From Hyaloraphidium curvatum (Eukaryota; Monoblepharomycota; Hyaloraphidiomycetes; Hyaloraphidiales; Hyaloraphidiaceae): a stretch of DNA of 64,000 bases. Positions within the stretch are counted from its first letter, which is position 1. Each line of letters opens with the position of its first letter. The notes below the pieces were generated by a model, which was not told the origin of the DNA, searched no databases, and saw only the letters and a list, made by a program, of their open reading frames with translations. A program made the position numbers and the translations under genes. Location: contig JAIVFI010000007.1 of NCBI GenBank assembly GCA_025558095.1, forward strand, positions 1 through 64,000. Direction: 5' to 3'. Positions 1 to 10,849 of the stretch are shown one piece after another.

Positions 1-573
1 GGGAAGGAGGCAAGGAAGGCGCCTGATGGCGGAGAGGACGGGAGGCCGGCCAAGAGGCGGCGCGGTGATCCACCCCCGGCGCAAAGTCCCACCGCGCTGG
101 TCCGCAGGGCGGGAGAGGCGGGAACGGCGGCGCTGGCGTGGTGCCTGGGCTTCAGCCGCGGGTACTGCGGTGATCCGGGAGCGCCTTTTGTGCACGGGCT
201 GCGGGCAGGGGCGATCCGGAGTTAGAGTGAGGCGCCGGATCACGTGCTGGGGGTCGCGGTGTGACTCCCCCCGTCCGTTCCCGTTGGAAGTCGATCCATC
301 CGCTGCCGGAACGAGCCGGGAGCTTCCCGATACCGCGGTTGCTGTCCCACACCGATTAGGAACAACCGACCTTTGCCGGCCGGCCCGTCGGCAATTCTTC
401 CGACCGTACTCACTTTTGGGGTCCGCCCGACTTGGGCTTTCACGAGCCAACCCCCGACACCTCCGGAGGAGCCTGCCTCCCGCGCCGCCATTCAGCGTGC
501 CCTCCGCCGCGGCCTCTCCGCCGCCTTTGCCCGCCGCCGCCCTCCGCCGCCGCTCCCGCGCCGCGCCGCCGCG
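1..573. other. upstream region without a recognised gene
   Basis: No ORF here shows a recognisable domain. The open frames are Arg/Pro/Ser-rich, as expected from random GC-rich sequence. The last part is presumably the promoter and 5'UTR of the aldehyde dehydrogenase gene starting at 574. I saw no TATA box or RNA gene. Confidence 0.5.
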
Positions 574-2776
574 ATGCCGCAGACCGTGCCGACGCTGCCC
601 CGCGAGGCATTCTCGACCTTCCACACCGGTGACACCGACCCGCTGTGCCCTATAGACGCCTCCTAACGATGCATTTCCCTCCCATCTCCCCGGTGCCCCG
701 AAATTCGCTCTGCCTCGGCCCTCTGTACCCCTCGTTGGTTCAGACCGCACCATCGTCGGCAAGGAGCTCCCCGCGGCGGCCGAGTACCCGCTCGACGACT
801 GCTTCATGGCCGAGGGCGAGAGGCCGCTGCCGGACACCAAGGTGGACTGCTACCTCGTCGACGGCGAGCTGAAGCAGTGGACCGGCAAGGTGCGCCGCCT
901 CGGGCGAAACTCCGTTCCCCGTTCTCACCCCCATTCCTCCCTTCATTCGGCGTCGGCTCGCTCCGCCCGCGACGGCAGATGGCCCCCGTCTACACCCCCA
1001 TCCGCGCCCGCGGCTCCCCCGCCAAGGTGCAGATCGGCGCCTACGCCATGCTGACCGAGGCGCAGGCCGCCGAGGCCGTCGACTCGGCCGCGCGCGCGTG
1101 GGACAACGGCCGCGGGGAGTGGGCGCAGTCGTCCGTTTTGGACCGGATCGCGGCCATGGAGAAGTTCCTGGACGGGCTGAGGGGGGTGAGGGACAGGATC
1201 GTGGAGCTGCTGAGTGGGTGTTCTTGAGGGGGGCCGTTCGACACCCTCTGACGGCATCTCTCTCTCTCGTGTGGGCCCCGTTTAGTGTGGGAAATCTGCA
1301 AGAACGCCAAGGACGCGGCCAACGAGGTCGACCGCACGGTGCAGTACATCGAGGCGACGATCGGCGCCCTCAAGACCCTGGTCAACGAGGGCTCGACCTT
1401 CAACGAGAACGGCGGCGTGGTGGCGCAGATCCGCCGCTCGCCGCTCGGCGTGGTCATGTGCGCCGGCCCCTTCAAGTGGGTGGGCGGGCGCGCGATGTCA
1501 TGATCACTTGCTGATCTCGCTCCCCGCCTTGCCCTTGTCGCCGACCGCCACTCGCTTCTCTCGTGGGCTTCGCTCGTGGCGCGCAGCTACCCGTTCAACG
1601 AGACCTACGCCCTCCTCATCCCCGCCCTCATCATGGGCAACTGCGTCGTCGTCAAGATCCCCCGCGTCGGCGTGCTCTGCCACCGCCCCACCTTCGAGCT
1701 CTTCCGCGACTGCTTCCCCAAGGGCGTCGTCAACATCGTCTCGGGCTCGGGCCGCGAGACCATGCCCCCGATCATGTCCTCGGGCAAGCTCGACGGGTTC
1801 GGCTTCATCGGCACCTCGGACGCCGCGGACGACCTGATGAAGGCCCACCCGGCCCCGCACCGCCTGCGCGCCGTGCTGGGGATGGAGGCCAAAAACCCCG
1901 GCATCGTCCTGCGCGACGCCAACCTGGACCTCGCCGTCAGCGAGTGCCTCCTGGGCTCGCTGAGCTTCAACGGGCAGCGGTGCACGGCCATCAAGATCAT
2001 CTTCGTCCACGAGGCCGTCGCCGACGCGTTCGTGGAGAAGTTCGCGGCCGAGGTGGACAAGCTCAAGCTGGGGACGCCGTGGGACAAGGACACCAAGATC
2101 ACGCCGCTGCCCGAGGAGGCCAAGCCGGCGTACCTCAAGGGGCTGATTGAGGACGCCGTGGGCAAGGGCGCCAAGATCGTCAACAAGAAGGGCGGCGTGT
2201 TTGACCGGACGCTCGTCACCCCGACCGTGCTGTACAACGTCACCCCCGACATGGTTGGTTGCTTTTGCTTGCCTCCGATTCGCTGCCGGCTCGCATAGCT
2301 GATCGACCCGTTCCCCGAACAACAGAAAGTCATGCACGAGGAGCAGTTCGGCCCCGTGGTCCCCATCGCCCGCTGGTCCTCGTGGGAGGACGTGGACAAG
2401 TTCCTGGCCGAGTCCAAGTACGGCCAGCAGGCCGCGCTCTTCGGCAACGACCCCGCCGAGATCGGCCCGATCGTGGACAGCCTGGTGAACCAGGTCGCCA
2501 GGGTCAACCTGAACGCGCAGTGCCAGAGGGGGCCGGACGTGTTCCCCTTCAATGGCCGCAAGGTTCGACGCGTTGTCGCCCCCTTTCGTGGCAGTTGCTG
2601 ACCCCGCTTTCGCGCAGTCCTCGGCCATCGGCACCCTCTCCATCTCGGACGCCCTCAAGGTCTTCTCGATCCGCACCATGGTCGCGACCAAGGTCGCGCC
2701 CCGCAACACCGACCTGCTCTCGGGCATCGTCAAGACGGGCACGTCGCAGTTCGTGAGCATGAACCACCTCTTCTGA
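574..2776 (+). CDS. GAPN-like (non-phosphorylating G3P dehydrogenase) aldehyde dehydrogenase
   Basis: Seven exons join in frame: 574-628, 744-889, 979-1213, 1286-1475, 1587-2253, 2326-2562 and 2618-2776, giving about 562 aa. The protein has the ALDH superfamily layout. Signatures include LLMWEICKN, the FNYPFNETY segment, GMEAKNPGIV with the general-base Glu near residue 309, and FNGQRCTA with the catalytic Cys near residue 341. Near the C-terminus are HEEQFGPVVPI and GPDVFPFNGRK. The FNGQRCTA motif and the C-terminal pattern fit the NADP-dependent non-phosphorylating glyceraldehyde-3-phosphate dehydrogenase (ALDH11/GAPN) branch, especially forms seen in algae and protists. Known family role: G3P is oxidised to 3-phosphoglycerate while NADPH is made in the cytosol. 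An N-terminal stretch of about 60 aa is longer than in bacterial GapN. Substrate is inferred. Alternative: another ALDH subfamily. Confidence 0.88.
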
Positions 2777-3003
2777 TCGGGATCCCGCGCCCGGAGGCGG
2801 GACGGGGAAAAAACTATGAAGCTACGCCGGGGGAAGACACGTAATCTCTTGCCATCGTTCTTGAATGTAATTTTGCCGCTCAATAGCAGCCTCAACCGTA
2901 GTTTTGGCGGTATCTTCGAGGCAGGTCTGCAGGTCGGGAGAGATTGGGCGATTTTGGCAGCAACCGCAACACCCTCCCCTGGGCTCCCCCACATCTCTCG
3001 GCT

Positions 3004-5162
3004 ATGGCGCCCGTCGCGGCGGCCGGCCGGCGCCTCGCGCTCCTCGCCCTCCTCTCCGTGCTCGCTGCGGCCTGCGGCACGGCGTCGGCGTGCACGCTCA
3101 TCGTCGTCGGGCGGCGCGCGTCCGCCGACGGCAGCGTGATGATCGCGCACACCGACGACGCCGGCGGCGCGACGTCCGACGTGCGGCTCGTGCGCATCGA
3201 GGCGGCGGACCACGCGCCGGGCAGCAGGAGGGCCGTGCTGCGCGTGCGGGGCGGCTACCCGCGCATCGTGGCGCCCAACAGGGGCAGGGCGTACGACCCG
3301 AAAAACTACCCGGGCGAGGAGGAAAATACCGTGTTGGGCTACATCGATCAGGTGATTTTATTGGAGGATGGCGATTCGGGAAATGGTATTGACGCGCTTT
3401 TGCGCCTCGCCACCGCGTTCACCCTCCAAGGTTCCCCATACCTACGCCTACATCGACCAGGACTACGGCATGATCAACGAGAAGCAGCTGATCATCGGCG
3501 AGACCACCACCTCGGCGCGCTTCGCCGGCTGGCCCAAGGCCCCCGGCGTGCCGTTCGGCAACTCGCTCTTCTGCGTCGAGGAGCTGTCCAAGATCGCCAT
3601 GGAGCGCTGCGACTCTGCGCGCTGCGCCATCGAGACCATGGGTGCGCTGGCGGTCGAGCACGGGTTCTACTCGGAGGAATCGGGGGAGGATCCGGAGCAC
3701 GCGACGCTGACGTTTGCCAGCGAGACGCTGGCCATTGGCGACAAGTACGCCGAGGTGGGCTCGTCTGGCTACTACGGCTGGCAGCATGTCGCTCACCGCC
3801 CCCATCCAGGCCTGGATGTTCTCGGTCCTCACGGGCCCGAACCGCACCTCGGCCATCTGGGCCGCCAGGCGCGTGCCGGACGACGAGGTCGCCGTCGCCG
3901 CCAACTCCTTCACCATCCGCCGCATGAACCTCTCGGACCCCGCCAACTACCTCGCCTCACCCCGCATCCACGAGATCGCCAAGGAAACCGGTGCCTGGCA
4001 CCCCGAGCGGGACGGGGAGTTCGACTTCGACAAGGCCTTCGGGTACATGGGCTCGATCCGCAACGGGGTCCGCGCGCTCTACGTCGGCCGCCGGATCTGG
4101 CGCGCCATGGACCTCCTCGCCCCCTCGCAGCGCTTCGATCCCTACTGGGGCGTTCACCCGGACCGCCCCTCGTACCCCTTCTCTGTCAAGCCCGACGCCC
4201 CCGTCACCCGCGAAAAGATCTTCTCCATCCTCCGGGACCACTACGAGGGCACCGAGTTCGACCTCTCCCGGCACCTCTCCGCCGGCCCCTTCCACGCCCC
4301 CGTGCGGTACGACGGCGAGGAGCACGGCGTCGAGGGCGGGTGGGAGCGCCCCATCTCCATCTTCCGCTCCACCTTCTCCTTCGTCGCCGTCTCGCGCGGG
4401 CAGCTTCCCGACCCCGTCGGCGGCGTCGCGTGGTACGGCCACGACGCGCCGCACGGCACCGTGTACGTCCCCTTCTGGGTCGGCGTGCGGGACAGGGACT
4501 GGCCCAAGGAGTGGGCCGCGGGGAAGCAGACCGAGTTCTCGACAAAGTCGGCATGGTGGGCGTTCGCGTTCGTGAACCAGTGGCGGATGCTGCGGTGGGA
4601 CCGGATGACGGAGGAGGACATCGGCCCGCTGCAGCGGAAGCTCGAGGCCGAGGTCGCCGAGGGGTACGAGAAGGCAGAGGCCGAGGCACTGGGGCACTGC
4701 ACCGCGGACGGGTGCTCCCGCGCCGCGACCGACGCGCTCTCCAAGTTCGTCGGCAAGGCGGCGGGCAGGGTGCTGGACGCGTGGTGGGATCTGGCGTGGA
4801 AGCTCGTGGCAAAGTACGCCAACGGGTACGTGACCACGGGCGAGGGCGAGGGGCAGCAGGAGTCCCCCGGGTACTCTCAGGAGTTCCTCGAGGCGACGGA
4901 CTTCAAGGGCTTCCCGGGCAAGACATACTACCTGCCCGGCGAGGAGCCGGCGTGGGGGGTGCACCTGCCCGAGGGCGGGCGGCCCAAGCCGGCCAAGCCG
5001 GATCCGCCGGCGCAGCACGAGCCGGGCGCGAGGTGGTCGCCCGACGGGCGCAGCTTCGCGTTCGGGGTGCTGGCTGTGGTCACGCTGCAGGCCGCGGTGC
5101 TGGGGATCGTGCTGCTGGCCAAGAAGCTGCGGGGGGACCGGGAGGGGTCGATCAAGATCTGA
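3004..5162 (+). CDS. peptidase family C69 dipeptidase, single-pass membrane form
   Basis: Three exons (3004-3351, 3431-3754, 3810-5162) give about 674 aa. The N-terminus is a signal peptide ending at ...GTASA, followed directly by Cys30 in CTLIVVGRRASADGS. This matches the exposed N-terminal nucleophile Cys of the C69 (PepD/secreted dipeptidase) fold. Other family motifs are VPHTYAYIDQDYGMIN, AWMFSVL, TSAIWAARRVPDDEVAV and ANSFTIRRMNL. Near residues 640-665 there is a hydrophobic helix (FAFGVLAVVTLQAAVLGIVLL) followed by KK, so the enzyme looks anchored as a type I membrane protein with its catalytic domain outside or in the vacuole lumen. The tail is longer than in bacterial PepD (about 470-560 aa). 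The two introns are 79 and 55 nt. Function as a dipeptidase is inferred from family membership. Confidence 0.9.
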
Positions 5163-5388
5163 GTATCGTCGGGCGCAGCCGAGCGCTCCTTGGGTATTGG
5201 ACGATGGATTATTGGACTTCGTGTATAGTGCGGCGTATGATCTGATTATCGGCTCGCTCGGTCGCCAAGTACCGTGCCATCTGGAGGCGGTAGGGGATTG
5301 CTGGACCGGCAATCCCATACGTCATCAACGCGCTGAGGACACTGGACCCGCAATCGATGCACCCCGAATCCAATCCACCTAGCTCGCA

Positions 5389-7241
5389 ATGAGTCCCCAA
5401 GCCGCGCTCTTTCTCGTCCTCGCGGCGCTCGCGGCGCTCATCCCGCTCGCCGCCGCCTTCGGTGGGGCCGGCGAGAGCAGCGGGAGCGGCGGGCGCGCGC
5501 CCATCGTCACCAAGCCCGGCACCTACGCCGGAGCGCTCAATGCGCTGGTGTGCACCGACACCATGCACTTCGTGCTGTCGTGCAGGCAGTATTCTGGGGT
5601 GCTCACGAGCGGCGAGTGCCCGGCCGGGGGAACGGCCCAAGCGCGGCTGTGGATGAGGCGCAAGGACGACGGCGACGAAGGAGAAGGGGGCAGCAACGAT
5701 GCCTGCAAGGTCGCCGACCAGGGAGCCATCCTCGAAGCCGTCAAGGCGAAGTGCACCGGCAGGAGGGAGTGCAAGGCCAAGCTCCACGACCTCGTTCCGT
5801 CGGCCAAGGACTGCAAGGGCGTCGGGGCGGTAGGTGTTCCGGAAATCCTGGCATTCGCCGGCCCATCCGCTGACGGCCGTTCCGCAGTACCTCGAGGTTG
5901 CGTACGATTGCCTGAAAGACGCGCCGGCGGACTATGCCGCGGATGAGGGCGACGCCGAGTACGATCACCAGGAGGCAGAGCGCAGGAAGAAAGATGAGGA
6001 GAGGTTCAAGGCGGAGGAGGAGAAGGCTCGGGCGGAGGTGGAGAAGGCCAGGGCGGCGGAGGACGGCAAGAGAAAGGCGCACAAGAATGCGGAGCCGATC
6101 GTCACCAAGACCGGCAACGGCGGGCTCAAGGCGCTGGTGTGCACCGACACCATGAACTTCGTCCTCTCGTGCGAGTGGTACCCAGGGGTGCTCACGATCC
6201 ATTCGGCCAAGTTCGGGGCCGGGAAGCGGAAGGGCGAGTGCCTTGCCGGGGGCGGCACGGCCGAGGCGAGGCGGCTTTGGAGGCGCATGTTTCAGGCCAA
6301 GGACGACGACGACGAAGGCGGAGACCCTGACGGCGAGGGTGCCTGCAAGGCCGCCGACCAGAAAACCGTCCTCGAGGCCGTCAAAGCGAAGTGCAGCGGC
6401 AAGAAGGAGTGCAAAGCCCAGGTCACCGACCTGGTTCCGACGGCCGGAGATTGCAAGGGCGTCGGGACAGTGCGTGTTCTGCTAATCCGGGCATCCGCTG
6501 ACTCATCCGCTGACGGCTGTTCCGCAGTACCTCGAGGTTGCGTACGATTGCCTGAAAGATCCGCCGGAACAGGAGGCGTTTCAGAAGGCCCAGGCGGAGG
6601 AGAAGGCCAAGGCGGACGAGAAGGCCAGGGCGGACGAGAAGGCCAGGGCGGACGAGAAGGCCAGGGCGGAGGCGGAGGAGAGATGGCGAAAGGAGAGGCC
6701 GAAGGTGGAGCTATTCGGGGGGGAGGAGGGCACGAGAATTGCGTACCCAAAGGACAGCGCCGGGGAGGACAAGGGCGGGGGAAAGACGGAGGAGAAGGCG
6801 GAAAAGGATGGAGTCAGGCCAAGCGCCGGCGGGGATTCCAAGGCGCACAAGCTCGCCAGGGAGATCACGGCAGCGGCCCGGCGTACCGCAGACAACAGGA
6901 CCGCGCTCGAGGATGCTTTCCAGCTGGCCACCTGGTCGATCCCCGCCCAGGTGTGGCAGAAGTCGCTGGCGCGCAAGATGGCAGCCGAGCTCGAGGCGGC
7001 CATGATCAACCAGAGGCGCAAGGGCATGGTGGTACCACAGTATCTCGGCGAGCCTTTCAAGGTGGCTGCAGATGAAGCCAAGGCGCGGATCGAATCGGCC
7101 CGCGCCCGCCTCGACAAGGACGCCAAGGCGTTTTTGCGCGAGATCGAGCGCAGCATGGACAAGGTGGTGCAGGCGCGGGTGCGGGATTGGATGGGGTACC
7201 ACGAGAAGCGGATGAAGAGGGAGATTCTGGGCCAAAAGTGA
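5389..7241 (+). CDS. secreted protein with two SUEL-type lectin domains and a helical C-terminus
   Basis: Three exons (5389-5829, 5888-6469, 6528-7241) give about 578 aa. A signal peptide (residues 1-23) is followed by two diverged copies of one Cys-rich module. The second copy has LTIHSAKFGAGKRKGEC, then CSGKKECKAQV, then CKGVGT joined across the intron to YLEVAYDC. These match the rhamnose-binding/SUEL lectin pattern (Pfam Gal_Lectin: C..I.I..A..G...C, C.GK.SC.V, C.GT.KYLEV.Y.C). The first copy is missing part of the middle. Each module carries a 58-nt intron at exactly the same place, so module plus intron was duplicated. The C-terminal 230 aa start with Lys/Glu/Ala-rich repeats (18-bp tandem units near 6610-6665) and end in a helical domain shared with the downstream gene (RVRDWM motif). 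A sugar-binding surface or matrix role is inferred. Confidence 0.78.
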
Positions 7242-7720
7242 CAGGTCGATTTCGCGATGGGTACTTGAGTAACGTTGGGCGCGGTGCGCACCCTCAGGGG
7301 GCGTTTGGACGGGGAATCGGGTTTCATGTACTGTACGACGCGCAATCCGACCATCAACTAGGCCGAAGTGCCCAAGGCTGAAGGCGGCCGTGGCGGCGCT
7401 TCAGGCGTCCATTGCGGGGCTGGAGAAGGAGGTGCAGGGCCGGATGCGGGAGTGGATCGGGTGGCAGGAGGAGCGGATGGGGAGGGCCCGCTCCCCGCCG
7501 CGTCCCATCCAGATGATGCTGCGTCGTACCTTCCTTGTAAATCAGTAAATGGACGAGGCCTCTTGCCTTTCCAATTGGGCGGTATGACCGCGTCCCGATC
7601 AATTTGGTCGACCCGGCCCCTCTTGCCAGCGCCCCTGGACCCACGAAACCTCCCCTCATGCCCACCCACACTGCCCCCGGCGGCCCCCGCAGTACCGCGG
7701 CCCCCGGCGCCACCGCCGCG
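7242..7720 (+). pseudogene. relic of the C-terminal domain of a third SUEL-lectin paralogue
   Basis: Between the two SUEL genes, positions 7378-7485 read in frame as a stretch ending EVQGRMREWIGWQEERMG. This clearly resembles the C-terminus of the downstream gene (ELQDRVREWMSRQQDRMK). The frame runs on to a stop near 7546, but there is no start codon, signal peptide or lectin module upstream. I read this as the decayed 3' end of a lost tandem copy. The rest of the interval (7486-7720) shows no coding signal and should include the promoter and 5'UTR of the next gene. Confidence 0.6.
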
Positions 7721-8940
7721 ATGCCGCGCCTTGCGCTGCTCCTCTTGCTGGCGGCGCTGCCGCTCCTCGCGGTCGCGCAGGACCCGCCCAAAATCACAAA
7801 GGGCAAGGGCGGCTCCATGACCGCCCTCGCGTGCGCCGACACGATGTCGTTCAAGCTGACGTGCAAGTCGGGCACGGTGCTCGCGATCTCGGCGGCCACG
7901 TTCTCGGCGGGGAAGCGCAAGGGCGAGTGCGCCGCGGAGGAGGAGGAGGAGCGGAGGCGCCTGCGGAGGCGGCAGGACGACGACGACGAGGAGGAGGAGG
8001 AGGAAAAGACGTGCGAGGTCGACGACGACGCGCAGGAGGCCGTGCTGGGGGCCGTCAAGGCGCTCTGCGACGGCAAGAAGTCGTGCAAGTCGGACATCGG
8101 GGAGCTGGCGCCGATGGCGGAGGACTGCACGGGGACCGGGGCGGTTCGTCCTTCACCGCCCTTCCGCGCAGCCTCGCATCTCATGCTTCTTCTCCCTGGC
8201 AGTACCTCGAGGTCAAGTACAAGTGCGAGAAGCCGAAGCCCAAGAAGAAGGCCCCGAAAAAGACGGCACCGAAGAAGACGTCACCCAAAAAGACCACGAA
8301 GAAGCATCAGAAGACGGGAGACGACGACGACGATGACGATGCCGCGGCCAAGGCCAAGGCGGACGCGGACGCCAAGGCCAAGGAGGAGCAGGACAAGGCC
8401 GAGGCGGACGCAAAGGCCGCCGAGGACGCGAGAAAGGCGCAGGAGGAGGCCGACAAAAAGGACGCGGAGGAGGCCGACAGGAAGGCCAAGGAGAATGCGG
8501 AGCGCAAGGCCAAGGAGGAAGCCGAGCGGCTCGCGCAGGAGGCCGCCGACAAGGCCAAAGCCGACGCAGATAGCAAGGCCAAGCTCGAAAAGGACTACGA
8601 GACCACGGTCAACTCGGGCCCGGCGCGGCAGTGGGAGAACATGCTCCGGCAGGTGCTGGCGACCAACAGGGAGATCAAGGTTATGGAGCGCGAGAAAAGG
8701 GAGGCGCTGGACAAGCTCCGGGGCTTCATGGCCGTCTTCCAGAAGCCGGCGATCGAGGTCAAATTCGGTCCGCTCATCATGGCCGCCCAGATGAGGCTGA
8801 AGCAGATGGACGCGGCGCTGGGCGTAGCCACGGGCGCGCTGCAGACCTACATCGGGAGCCTGGACAAGGAGCTGCAGGATCGGGTGCGGGAGTGGATGTC
8901 GCGGCAGCAGGATCGGATGAAGCAGGAGATGGCCGGGTAG
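7721..8940 (+). CDS. secreted protein with one SUEL-type lectin domain and a Lys/Ala/Glu-rich helical tail
   Basis: Two exons (7721-8143, 8203-8940) give about 386 aa. The signal peptide MPRLALLLLLAALPLLAVAQ is followed by one SUEL-like module: LACADTMSFKLTC, LAISAATFSAGKRKGEC, CDGKKSCKSDIGEL, and CTGTGA joined across the 59-nt intron to YLEVKYKC. The middle carries an acidic insertion (D/E run near residues 85-105). After the lectin module come a Lys/Pro/Thr-rich segment, a long charged helical stretch rich in KA and EA, and a C-terminal domain of about 110 aa shared with the upstream paralogue. The intron sits at the same codon position as in that gene. Carbohydrate binding is known for the SUEL family. 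The particular ligand and the role of the tail are not known. Confidence 0.8.
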
Positions 8941-9064
8941 CATTTGGGCGAGGGACCAAAGAGAGAGGGAAGGAGTTCACTTGTCGAGTGATTGGCCCAA
9001 TGCAGGCATGCATCCCTTTCGTGCAGCGCCGTTCAAAAGCAAGGGAGGTCGCAGTCCTGCGCGG

Positions 9065-10717
9065 TCAGCCCTTCGCCCCGCTGGCCCTCGCCGAAATTCT
9101 CGCCCTCGACCTCGTGGCCGGCCACCGCGACCCGATCCCCGTCCTCCCCCTGACGTAATCGTCCCCCCCGTCCTCGAGCAGCTCCACCTCGTAGTTTGCC
9201 AGCATCACCCCCGCGGCGCAGCGCATCTCGCCCCGGGCAAAGTTGCGCCCGGGGCACATGCTCGCCCCCGCGCCGAACGGCGCCGTGCGCGCGGCGGTCT
9301 TGGCGGGCCCCGCGGCGGCGTGCCGCGCAGGGTCGAACGCGGTGGGGGGGCTGGTGTCGCCGGCGTACAGACCGGGGTCACGGTGAAGCATCTCCGGGAC
9401 GAAGAAGAACACCCTGGTTCCCTGCGGGAGGCGGAACGGGGTACCCGGGAGGTCGCACCCGCCGTCGGCGACGGCCTCGCGGGTGATGAACACGCTCATG
9501 GTGTGCCGCAGGGTCTCGGTCAGCGCGGCGTCCAGGGCCGGGGTCGGAAAAGAGGGGTCGAAAGCGCCCGAGGCGCACGCGGCGCGGGCTTCCGCGAGGC
9601 AGTCCGCGGCCCAGGCTTCCTCCGAGCGCAGGCCGCGGAGGATGTGGAGGACCATCCAGTAGGCCGTCGGGCCGGTGTTGACGTGCGACACCCAGTGCGT
9701 GATCAGCATCGACAAGCCCATCGCCTTGGGACCCGCATAGGGAAGGTGGGTGCGGAGGTTCGAGAGCACGAGGTTGACGATGAACGGGGAAGGAAGGTTC
9801 GCGGGCGTATCGTAGTCCGGCGGGATCTCCGGGGGCTTGTCGCGCGAGATGCCGGGGCACCCGTCGATCAGCGAGGTCCAGTGCTCCGTGAATTGGTCGC
9901 CCGGATCGTACAGGTCCTCGAGGAAGGCCATGGCCTCCTGCTGCTCCTTGGGGAGCATGGATCGCGGGACGACCTGCAGCGTCGGAAACGCGGCGTCGAA
10001 CAGCATCATCTTGGACAGCGTGTGCGCCGACAGCCCGGAAGCCCGGTCCTCCTCCGCCGTTGGCCCGCCGATCGGGAATCGGGTGCCGAACATGGCCTTG
10101 CTGCCAGCGAACCACACCAGGCCGTTCATAAACTCGAACAGATCCACCTCGATGCCGCCTGGCGGCACCTCGGCCCTCAGTTTGTCGGCGAACCAGGGCA
10201 CGAAGCGGGCAGTCAGGCGGGCCGCGTCATTCAGCAAGAACTTCTGGGTGACCTTGTAATCCGAGACCGCCTGTGAGTGGAAGGACCACCCCTCCTCGGG
10301 CCGCGCCGTCGTGTCCCGGCCGGTCAGCCTCGCCACGAACTCGGCCTTGACGGGATCGAAACTGAACCCGCGGCCGTCGCGCATGACCGCGGCGTAAACT
10401 GCGGGGTCCATGACGTGGACCGAATCGGCACCCATCATGGTCATCGAAAACACGGGGCCATGCTCCTTTTCCAGCTTGCGCAGCAGCCCCGGGCCGTCGG
10501 CGCCCAGCGCGAGCGCGTGGCCGACGTACGGCAGCCAGCCGGCGTCGTGCGGGGGAGAACCCGGCGGCCTCGGGGCCCACTTTCGGTTGAAGACGCGCAG
10601 AGAGAGCAGGTATGCCGCAAACAGCCAGGCGACGGCGTGGGCGGCGGGATGGCCGATGCGGGAGGCGAGGAAGAATGCCGCGGCGGCGGCCAGCACGGGG
10701 AACGGCGTCGACAGCAT
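9065..10717 (-). CDS. cytochrome P450, CYP7/CYP8-like
   Basis: A single uninterrupted frame of 550 aa starts at the ATG just before a hydrophobic N-terminal membrane anchor (PVLAAAAAFFLAS and AVAWLFAAYLL). An in-frame ATG at 10885 would add an Arg-rich leader ahead of the anchor and is less likely. P450 signatures are the ETLR (ExxR) motif and the heme loop FGAGASMCPGRNFA, with the thiolate Cys near residue 488. The I-helix reads VSHVNTGPTAYW, so the usual acid-alcohol oxygen-activating pair is replaced by Asn-Thr. That feature is typical of CYP7 sterol hydroxylases and their CYP8 relatives. A sterol, oxysterol or lipid substrate is therefore inferred. Reductase partner and pathway cannot be seen. 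It is divergently oriented to a thioesterase fragment about 130 bp away. Confidence 0.87.
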   Translation of the reverse strand: MLSTPFPVLAAAAAFFLASRIGHPAAHAVAWLFAAYLLSLRVFNRKWAPRPPGSPPHDAGWLPYVGHALALGADGPGLLRKLEKEHGPVFSMTMMGADSVHVMDPAVYAAVMRDGRGFSFDPVKAEFVARLTGRDTTARPEEGWSFHSQAVSDYKVTQKFLLNDAARLTARFVPWFADKLRAEVPPGGIEVDLFEFMNGLVWFAGSKAMFGTRFPIGGPTAEEDRASGLSAHTLSKMMLFDAAFPTLQVVPRSMLPKEQQEAMAFLEDLYDPGDQFTEHWTSLIDGCPGISRDKPPEIPPDYDTPANLPSPFIVNLVLSNLRTHLPYAGPKAMGLSMLITHWVSHVNTGPTAYWMVLHILRGLRSEEAWAADCLAEARAACASGAFDPSFPTPALDAALTETLRHTMSVFITREAVADGGCDLPGTPFRLPQGTRVFFFVPEMLHRDPGLYAGDTSPPTAFDPARHAAAGPAKTAARTAPFGAGASMCPGRNFARGEMRCAAGVMLANYEVELLEDGGDDYVRGRTGIGSRWPATRSRARISARASGAKG

Positions 10718-10849
10718 CGGGCGGCGCGGTCCTTCGCGGCTTAGGCAAGAGGAATAACTACGCGACCGCCGGCGCGGTCTAGAGTGGCGGAACGCGTTCC
10801 GAAGTGCCGCCCTTGGCGTGGTTCTGAATCTGATCACGATCGATTTTAG

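Noticed and set aside
1504-3213. A 569-codon minus-strand frame opposite the aldehyde dehydrogenase
   Set aside because: It spans introns and exons of the real gene and has no recognisable domain.
6601-6665. 18-bp tandem units considered as a regulatory minisatellite
   Set aside because: They encode in-frame DEKARA repeats within the helical part of the SUEL protein.
9196-10276. Long plus-strand open frames opposite the P450
   Set aside because: They are GC-driven antisense frames, Arg/Gly-rich, with no domain. The minus strand holds all P450 motifs.
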